DNA from: Pleomorphomonas sp. JP5
GTDB taxonomy: Bacteria > Pseudomonadota > Alphaproteobacteria > Rhizobiales > Pleomorphomonadaceae
DNA: 64,000 nt
NCBI RefSeq assembly: GCF_023721815.1
Contig: NZ_JAMDLI010000022.1
Location: 434,001-498,000 of the forward strand
Reading direction: 5' to 3'
Below, one piece after another: positions 59,042 through 64,000 of the stretch. How positions within the stretch are numbered: the stretch's first letter is position 1; the number at the start of each line of letters is the position of its first letter. The notes under the pieces were generated by a model that did not search any database, was not told where the DNA came from, and worked only from the letters and a program-made list of their open reading frames with translations. Made by a program: the position numbers and the translations under genes.

Positions 59042-59483
59042 GATGCGCTAGATATACCTGATAAGAGGTAAGGTCGTCCCGAAAAGCGGGGAACTCATAG
59101 ACCGCTTTTGTCGATTTCATCAATGAAAAAACAACGGATTCCCGCCAATCGCGGTTCAGAAAGCAGAACTTTGCAAAGACGCTTTCCGACAAAAGAACTA
59201 CCCGTCTCGGTGGTGGATTAAAATATTCGTATAGATCAATGTGTTAAGCTGCCGGCGTTGGATGGAGCTCCGCGCACCGGTTTGCTAGGCCTCCGAAAGG
59301 ATGAGGCGCTCGATTCCGGCTCGATGGTCTCTCTTTTGGGTTGTGGTGCGCCGAATCCTGCGACTCACCGCCAACCGATCGTCATTTCGCCCGATGCCGT
59401 ATCGGTGGCACGAGGAAGCGGGTGGCTCCGGCGCGCGACCGGTGCTATACGCGGGACATTCCAGTTTGTTCGAGGGAATCTAC
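59042..59483. other. Divergent region between the GGDEF gene and gatC
   Basis: 442 bases with no supportable gene; the open frames that reach gatC are extensions of its frame. The stretch 59100-59260 is relatively AT-rich and probably carries both promoters. TCCC-GAAAAGC-GGGGA at 59077-59092 resembles the hairpin after rhaB. Confidence 0.4.
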
Positions 59484-59771
59484 ATGTCCGTGGATACGGC
59501 TACCGTGCGCCGCGTTGCGCGTCTCGCCAGGATCAAGGTCACCGATGACGAGGCGGAGCGCATGACCAATGAGCTCAATTCCATTCTCGGGTTCGTAGAG
59601 CAACTGGACGAGGTCGACGTTGCCGGCGTCGAGCCGATGACTTCTGTGGTCTCCGTTAAGATGCGCCGCCGGCAGGACGTCGTTACCGATGGCGAGGATG
59701 CCGAGGGTGTTACCGCCAACGCCCCGGTCTCCGAGGACAACTTCTTCCTGGTGCCCAAGGTGGTCGAGTAA
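59484..59771 (+). CDS. gatC: Asp/Glu-tRNA(Asn/Gln) amidotransferase subunit C
   Basis: 95 residues. Small belt-like subunit that stabilises GatA-GatB in indirect Gln-tRNA(Gln)/Asn-tRNA(Asn) synthesis. [32 protein letters not shown] and the C-terminal [11 protein letters not shown]-like end are the family pattern. The ATG at 59484 has GAGGG. Confidence 0.95.
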   Translation: MSVDTATVRRVARLARIKVTDDEAERMTNELNSILGFVEQLDEVDVAGVEPMTSVVSVKMRRRQDVVTDGEDAEGVTANAPVSEDNFFLVPKVVE

Positions 59772-59816
59772 CTCCCGCCAGACACCGGCTTCTCACGTTT
59801 TTTCGGGATTTCCGCA

Positions 59817-61292
59817 GTGACCGATCTCACCTCACTTACCCTTGCCGAGGCGCGCGATGCGCTGAAGGCCAAGTCCTTTACCGCCGTCGAACTGACGGAT
59901 GCCTATCTCGCTGCCATGGAAAAGGCGCGGGTGCTCAATGCCTATGTTGCCGAGACGCCGGAAAAGGCGCGCGAGATGGCGAAGACCTCCGACGAGCGCA
60001 TCGCCGCCGGCAAGGCCGGGGCGCTCGAGGGGTTGCCACTCGGCATCAAGGACCTTTATGCCACCAAGGGTGTTCACACCCAGGCGTGCAGCCATATTCT
60101 CGACGGGTTCGAGCCGACCTACGAGAGTACGGTGAGCGCCAACCTGTGGGCCGATGGCGCCGTCATGCTCGGCAAGCTCAACATGGACGAGTTCGCCATG
60201 GGCTCCTCCAACGAGACCAGCCATTATGGCTCTGTCGTCAATCCGTGGCGCCGCAATGGTTCCGATGCCAACCTGGTTCCTGGCGGTTCGTCGGGCGGCT
60301 CGGCTGCGGCTGTGGCCGCACGCCTCTGCCTCGGAGCAACGGCCACCGATACCGGTGGCTCGATCCGTCAGCCGGCCGCCTTCACCGGCACCGCCGGCAT
60401 CAAGCCGACCTATGGTCGCTGCTCGCGTTGGGGGCTTGTCGCCTTTGCGTCCTCGCTCGATCAGGCTGGCCCGATCGCCCGCGATGTCCGCGACGCGGCG
60501 ATCCTCCTGAAGTCGATGGCGTCGGTCGATCCAAAGGACACTACATCGGTCGACATTCCGGTTCCCGACTATGAGGCCGCCGTCGGCAAGTCCGTGAAGG
60601 GGCTCAGGATCGGCATTCCCAAGGAGTACCGGCTGGATGGCATGCCGGCGGAGATCGACGCCCTCTGGCAGAAGGGTATCGACATCCTGCGCGAGGCGGG
60701 CGCCGAGATCGTCGACATCTCGCTGCCGCATACAAAGTACGCTCTGCCGGCCTACTATATCGTGGCGCCGGCCGAGGCATCGTCGAACCTCGCCCGTTAC
60801 GACGGTGTCCGCTACGGTCTGCGCGTGCCGGGTTCGGATATCGTCGACATGTACGAGAACACCCGGGCCGCCGGTTTCGGCGCCGAAGTGAAGCGTCGTA
60901 TCCTGATCGGCACCTACGTGCTGTCGGCTGGCTACTATGATGCCTACTACCTGCGCGCCCAGAAGGTCCGGACGCTGATCAAGCGCGATTTCGAGACTGT
61001 CTATGCCGCGGGTGTCGATGCCATTCTGACCCCGGCGACGCCTTCGGCAGCCTTCGGCATTGGCGAGAAAGCCGACGCGGACCCTGTCGAGATGTATCTC
61101 AACGACGTGTTCACCGTGACCGTCAACATGGCCGGTCTGCCGGGCCTGGCCGTGCCGGCGGGGCTCTCCGCCGAGGGGCTGCCGCTCGGCCTGCAACTGA
61201 TCGGGCGGCCGTTCGACGAGGAGACACTGTTCACCCTCGGCTCGGCGATCGAGAAGGCCGTGGGCACGTTCGCACCCAAGCGGTGGTGGTAA
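59817..61292 (+). CDS. gatA: Asp/Glu-tRNA(Asn/Gln) amidotransferase subunit A
   Basis: 491-residue amidase that liberates ammonia from glutamine. The Ser-cisSer-Lys triad is visible: Lys in LPLGIKDLY (about 77), cis-Ser and Ser in [14 protein letters not shown] and [12 protein letters not shown] (about 180). The GTG at 59817 gives the normal start [17 protein letters not shown]. It lies 45 bases after gatC. The phytase-like gene separates it from gatB. Confidence 0.95.
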   Translation: MTDLTSLTLAEARDALKAKSFTAVELTDAYLAAMEKARVLNAYVAETPEKAREMAKTSDERIAAGKAGALEGLPLGIKDLYATKGVHTQACSHILDGFEPTYESTVSANLWADGAVMLGKLNMDEFAMGSSNETSHYGSVVNPWRRNGSDANLVPGGSSGGSAAAVAARLCLGATATDTGGSIRQPAAFTGTAGIKPTYGRCSRWGLVAFASSLDQAGPIARDVRDAAILLKSMASVDPKDTTSVDIPVPDYEAAVGKSVKGLRIGIPKEYRLDGMPAEIDALWQKGIDILREAGAEIVDISLPHTKYALPAYYIVAPAEASSNLARYDGVRYGLRVPGSDIVDMYENTRAAGFGAEVKRRILIGTYVLSAGYYDAYYLRAQKVRTLIKRDFETVYAAGVDAILTPATPSAAFGIGEKADADPVEMYLNDVFTVTVNMAGLPGLAVPAGLSAEGLPLGLQLIGRPFDEETLFTLGSAIEKAVGTFAPKRWW

Positions 61293-61388
61293 GGCAAGGG
61301 CGCCGGCTTTCGTCCGGCGCCACCTTCACAACAGGTTCAAACAACCCGCCTATTCAACAGCCTCTCGGGTTTCACCTATGGGGCTGTC

Positions 61389-62783
61389 ATGAAGCTTTAC
61401 TCAACGCTTTTCGTTCTTGCCGCGACCCTTGCCGCCGGCACTTCGGCTTTTGCGGCCGACCTCCCGGTTAACAAGGGACTGGTGGCTGTAGGCCGTCTGC
61501 CGGCCGATCTTCGCGACAATTTCGGCGAAACGTTCGGCTCCGGCTCCGGCATGACCGTCGTCGACTGGAAGAAGACCGACAACGGTTATCAGGGATCCCT
61601 GCTTCTGCTGCCCGACCGCGGCTACAACGTCGAGGGTACGACGGATTACAGCGCCCGGGTCAACGCCCTTTCGATCGCCTTCGCGGCGCCGGAGGCCGGC
61701 AAGGCCGCGGTTGCCGACCTGAAGCTGGAGAGCACCTTCCTGCTCACCGACAAGGCAGGCAAGCCGCTGACCGGCCTCGATCCGGTAACCGTCAATAAAG
61801 ACAACGGCACCGATCTGCCGGGCGCGGTCACTGGTGCCGTCAGCATAGACCCGGAGGCCATCGTCCGGCTGTCGGATGGCTCGCTGATGATCTCCGACGA
61901 GTATGGCCCGGCCATCTATCACTTCACGGCCGAGGGCAAGCTCGTGTCGGCGACGCTGCCTCCCAAGGCATTCCTGCCGATGCGCAAGGGAGCGGTCAAC
62001 TTTTCCTCCAACAATCCGGGCGAGGGCGCTCCGAAGCTAGATCCGGAGAACCCCGAGACCGGACGCCAGAACAATCAGGGCTTTGAGGGAATGGCCCTCA
62101 ATCCGACGACCAACGAGCTGACGGTGGTCTTGCAGAGCGCCACTCGACAGGATGGCGGCGACAAGAAGTCGACGAGATACAACACGCGGGCTCTCGTCTA
62201 CGATGCCGCCGACCCCGATGCGCTGAAGCTCAAGGCCGAGTATGTCGTGCCGCTACCGACCTTCAAGGATGCCGAGGGCAAGACCCTGGTGGCCGCTCAG
62301 TCCGAGCTTGCCGTTTTGCCGGACGGACGGCTTCTGCTGCTCTCGCGCGACAGCAACAATGGGTGGGGCGTGAAGGGCGACACTTCTCTCTATCGTCGCG
62401 TCGATTTGCTCGACTTTGCCGGCGCCACGAACATCGCCGGCAGCAAGTTTGACGACCTCGAGCCTGTCGCGCCGAAGGGCGCGCTTGATGCGTCGGTCAC
62501 CGCAGCCAAGCTTACCACCGTCATCGACATCAACGACAATGCCGAGCTCGGCAAGGCAGGTCTCCACAATGGCGCGCCCCACGATGCCAATGACCTGTCG
62601 GAGAAGTGGGAAGCGATCGGCGTCGTTCCGGCATTCGATCCGGAACACCCCAAGGACGTGCTGATGCTTATCGCCAACGACAACGACTTTCTCACGACCA
62701 AGGGACATCAGGTTGGCGCCGATTACGACGCCGGGGCCGATGTTGACACCATGGTGCTGGTCTATCGGCTCTCTCTTGACTGA
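61389..62783 (+). CDS. Secreted phytase-like (esterase-like) protein
   Basis: 464-residue exported protein with a Sec signal peptide (1-22, AFA-A). The phytase-like propeller family pattern shows in LLLPDRGYNVEGTTDYSARVNAL, SIDPEAIVRLSDGSLMISDEYGPAIYHFTAEGK, NQGFEGMALNPTTNELTVVLQS and AIGVVPAFDPEHPKDVLMLIANDNDF. The substrate is unknown: phosphate esters are the family's namesake, but many members are untested. It interrupts gatCA and gatB and ends in its own strong terminator. Confidence 0.83.
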   Translation: MKLYSTLFVLAATLAAGTSAFAADLPVNKGLVAVGRLPADLRDNFGETFGSGSGMTVVDWKKTDNGYQGSLLLLPDRGYNVEGTTDYSARVNALSIAFAAPEAGKAAVADLKLESTFLLTDKAGKPLTGLDPVTVNKDNGTDLPGAVTGAVSIDPEAIVRLSDGSLMISDEYGPAIYHFTAEGKLVSATLPPKAFLPMRKGAVNFSSNNPGEGAPKLDPENPETGRQNNQGFEGMALNPTTNELTVVLQSATRQDGGDKKSTRYNTRALVYDAADPDALKLKAEYVVPLPTFKDAEGKTLVAAQSELAVLPDGRLLLLSRDSNNGWGVKGDTSLYRRVDLLDFAGATNIAGSKFDDLEPVAPKGALDASVTAAKLTTVIDINDNAELGKAGLHNGAPHDANDLSEKWEAIGVVPAFDPEHPKDVLMLIANDNDFLTTKGHQVGADYDAGADVDTMVLVYRLSLD

Positions 62784-62808
62784 CGGCATTCGTCGCGCTT
62801 TGCACTCG

Positions 62809-62842
62809 GGGCGTCGCGTCATCGCGACGCCCTTTGTCTTTT
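62809..62842 (+). terminator. Terminator after the phytase-like gene
   Basis: GGGCGTCGCG-TCAT-CGCGACGCCC, a perfect 10-bp stem, then TTTGTCTTTT. It should stop transcription before gatB, so gatB needs its own promoter (candidate TTTACC-N17-TATCCC just downstream). Confidence 0.9.
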
Positions 62843-62958
62843 CGGGTCGCCTCTCAATCCGCGACATGCTGGACTGACGCGCCTTTCCCGTTTACCTCCA
62901 ACGCAAAACGGGCTATCCCGCCAGACAGATGTCGTATGACCGATCCGAGAGACCCACG

Positions 62959-64000
62959 ATGAACATGGCTGTCCGCACTCCCGACCCCAAGAAGCTCATC
63001 AAGGGCGCCACCGGCGACTGGGAGATCATCATCGGCCTCGAAGTGCACGCCCAGGTCACTTCCAATGCCAAGCTGTTCTCCGGCGCGTCGGCCGTCTTTG
63101 GCGCGGAGCCGAACATGCACGTGTCGCTGGTCGACGCGGCGATGCCCGGCATGCTGCCGGTTATCAACGAGGAGTGCGTGGCGCAGGCGATCCGCACCGG
63201 CCTTGGTCTCAAGGCGGCGATCAATCTCTATTCGGTCTTCGACCGCAAGAATTACTTCTACCCGGACCTGCCGCAGGGCTATCAGATCAGCCAGTACAAG
63301 CAGCCGATCGTCGGCGAGGGCAAGGTTCTGCTCGACATGCCCGAAGGCGTCGTCGAGATCGGCATCGAGCGACTGCATCTGGAGCAGGATGCGGGCAAGT
63401 CGATCCACGATCAGCATCCGACCATGTCCTTTGTCGACCTCAACCGCTCGGGCGTGGCGCTGATGGAGATCGTCTCCAAGCCCGACCTCCGCTCGTCGGA
63501 GGAGGTGAAGGCCTATCTCGCCAAGCTCCGCACCATCCTGCGCTATCTCGGTACCTGCGACGGCAACATGGAAGAAGGCTCCATGCGCGCCGACATCAAT
63601 GTCTCCGTTCGCAAGCCCGGCGATCCGCTCGGTACGCGCTGCGAGATCAAGAACGTCAACTCCATGCGCTTCGCCGCCCAGGCGGTCGAGTTCGAGGCGC
63701 GCCGGCAGATCGGCATCATCGAGGACGGCGGCAAGATCGATCAGGAGACTCGGCTCTACGATCCGGGCAAGGGCGAGACGCGGTCGATGCGCTCGAAGGA
63801 AGAGGCGCATGACTATCGCTATTTCCCCGATCCGGATCTTTTGCCGCTGGAACTCGACCCGGCTTGGGTGGAGGGCCTCAAGGCCCAGTTGCCGGAACTG
63901 CCGGACGAGAAGAAGGCCCGTTTCGTCGCCGACTATGGCATCACACCCTATGACGCCATGGTGCTGACTCTTGAGCGCGCTTCGGCCGACTATTACGAAC
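62959..64000 (+). CDS. gatB: Asp/Glu-tRNA(Asn/Gln) amidotransferase subunit B, 3' end outside window
   Basis: 347 codons of an uninterrupted frame reach the window edge, so the C-terminus is absent. It begins MNMAVRTP and contains [69 protein letters not shown] and [11 protein letters not shown], all GatB signatures. The ATG at 62959 or 62965 is possible. It completes the gatCAB set, but after the phytase-like gene and its terminator. Confidence 0.95.
   Translation, partial: MNMAVRTPDPKKLIKGATGDWEIIIGLEVHAQVTSNAKLFSGASAVFGAEPNMHVSLVDAAMPGMLPVINEECVAQAIRTGLGLKAAINLYSVFDRKNYFYPDLPQGYQISQYKQPIVGEGKVLLDMPEGVVEIGIERLHLEQDAGKSIHDQHPTMSFVDLNRSGVALMEIVSKPDLRSSEEVKAYLAKLRTILRYLGTCDGNMEEGSMRADINVSVRKPGDPLGTRCEIKNVNSMRFAAQAVEFEARRQIGIIEDGGKIDQETRLYDPGKGETRSMRSKEEAHDYRYFPDPDLLPLELDPAWVEGLKAQLPELPDEKKARFVADYGITPYDAMVLTLERASADYYE

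Overview
The window is high-GC, densely coded chromosomal DNA from an alphaproteobacterium, most likely a Hyphomicrobiales (Rhizobiales) relative. The evidence is protein flavour: TRAP and ABC uptake of sugars and organic acids, a tandem cold-shock-domain protein next to a DUF192 protein, an Rgt/ArnT-like lipid A module with a LAB_N protein, a bifunctional RibBA, and a rhizobial-type palindromic repeat. I cannot name a genus. No prophage, IS transposase, CRISPR array or plasmid gene is visible. The content is metabolic core and accessory catabolism rather than a genomic island.

Layout. 1-2.2 kb: periplasmic iron acquisition (efeB, cut by the window edge, then an M75-only efeO). 2.2-5.8 kb: a complete riboflavin operon (ribD-ribE-ribBA-ribH, minus strand) under an FMN riboswitch with its own promoter. 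5.8-8.3 kb: an SsuABC/TauABC-type ABC transporter. 8.4-10.5 kb: pabB-pabA for folate. 10.5-13 kb: mmsA with a divergent LysR gene. 13-14 kb: cysE. 14-18.8 kb: a TRAP transporter and a hydratase facing a GntR/FCD regulator. 18.9-20.4 kb: an orphan rhaB. 20.4-23.5 kb: cstA-ybdD and a periplasmic rhodanese. 23.5-30.2 kb: a GH13 glucosidase, oxidoreductases, a LysR regulator and a HAD phosphatase.

30.2-33 kb: a TrpXYZ-type ABC system divergent from 33.2-37.7 kb, which holds DeoR regulator-fucA-fucI-aldo/keto reductase, an L-fucose catabolic operon with no kinase. 38.3-42.5 kb: xylFGH for D-xylose uptake. 42.6-47 kb: an M19 dipeptidase, a DUF2249 protein and glgP. 47-48.4 kb: prmB, a gene remnant and tRNA-Glu(UUC). 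48.5-53.5 kb: an M15-like lipoprotein, gloA, a double-CSD protein, a DUF192 protein and a K+/H+ antiporter. 53.9-57.5 kb: a three-gene lipid A glycosylation-like operon that includes a PAP2-GT2 fusion. 57.6-59 kb: ruvX and a diguanylate cyclase with a degenerate receiver. 59.5-64 kb: gatC-gatA, a phytase-like secreted protein, and gatB running off the end.

The most interesting points are these: the PAP2-GT2 fusion and its neighbours; a 65-bp palindromic repeat present twice in opposite orientation, with compensatory base changes and with its TAG edge serving as the stop codon of the adjoining gene both times; a riboflavin leader whose anti-SD segment has two mutually exclusive partners; a fucose operon whose missing kinase may be supplied by the orphan rhaB; and GC-rich hairpins directly behind three substrate-binding-protein genes.
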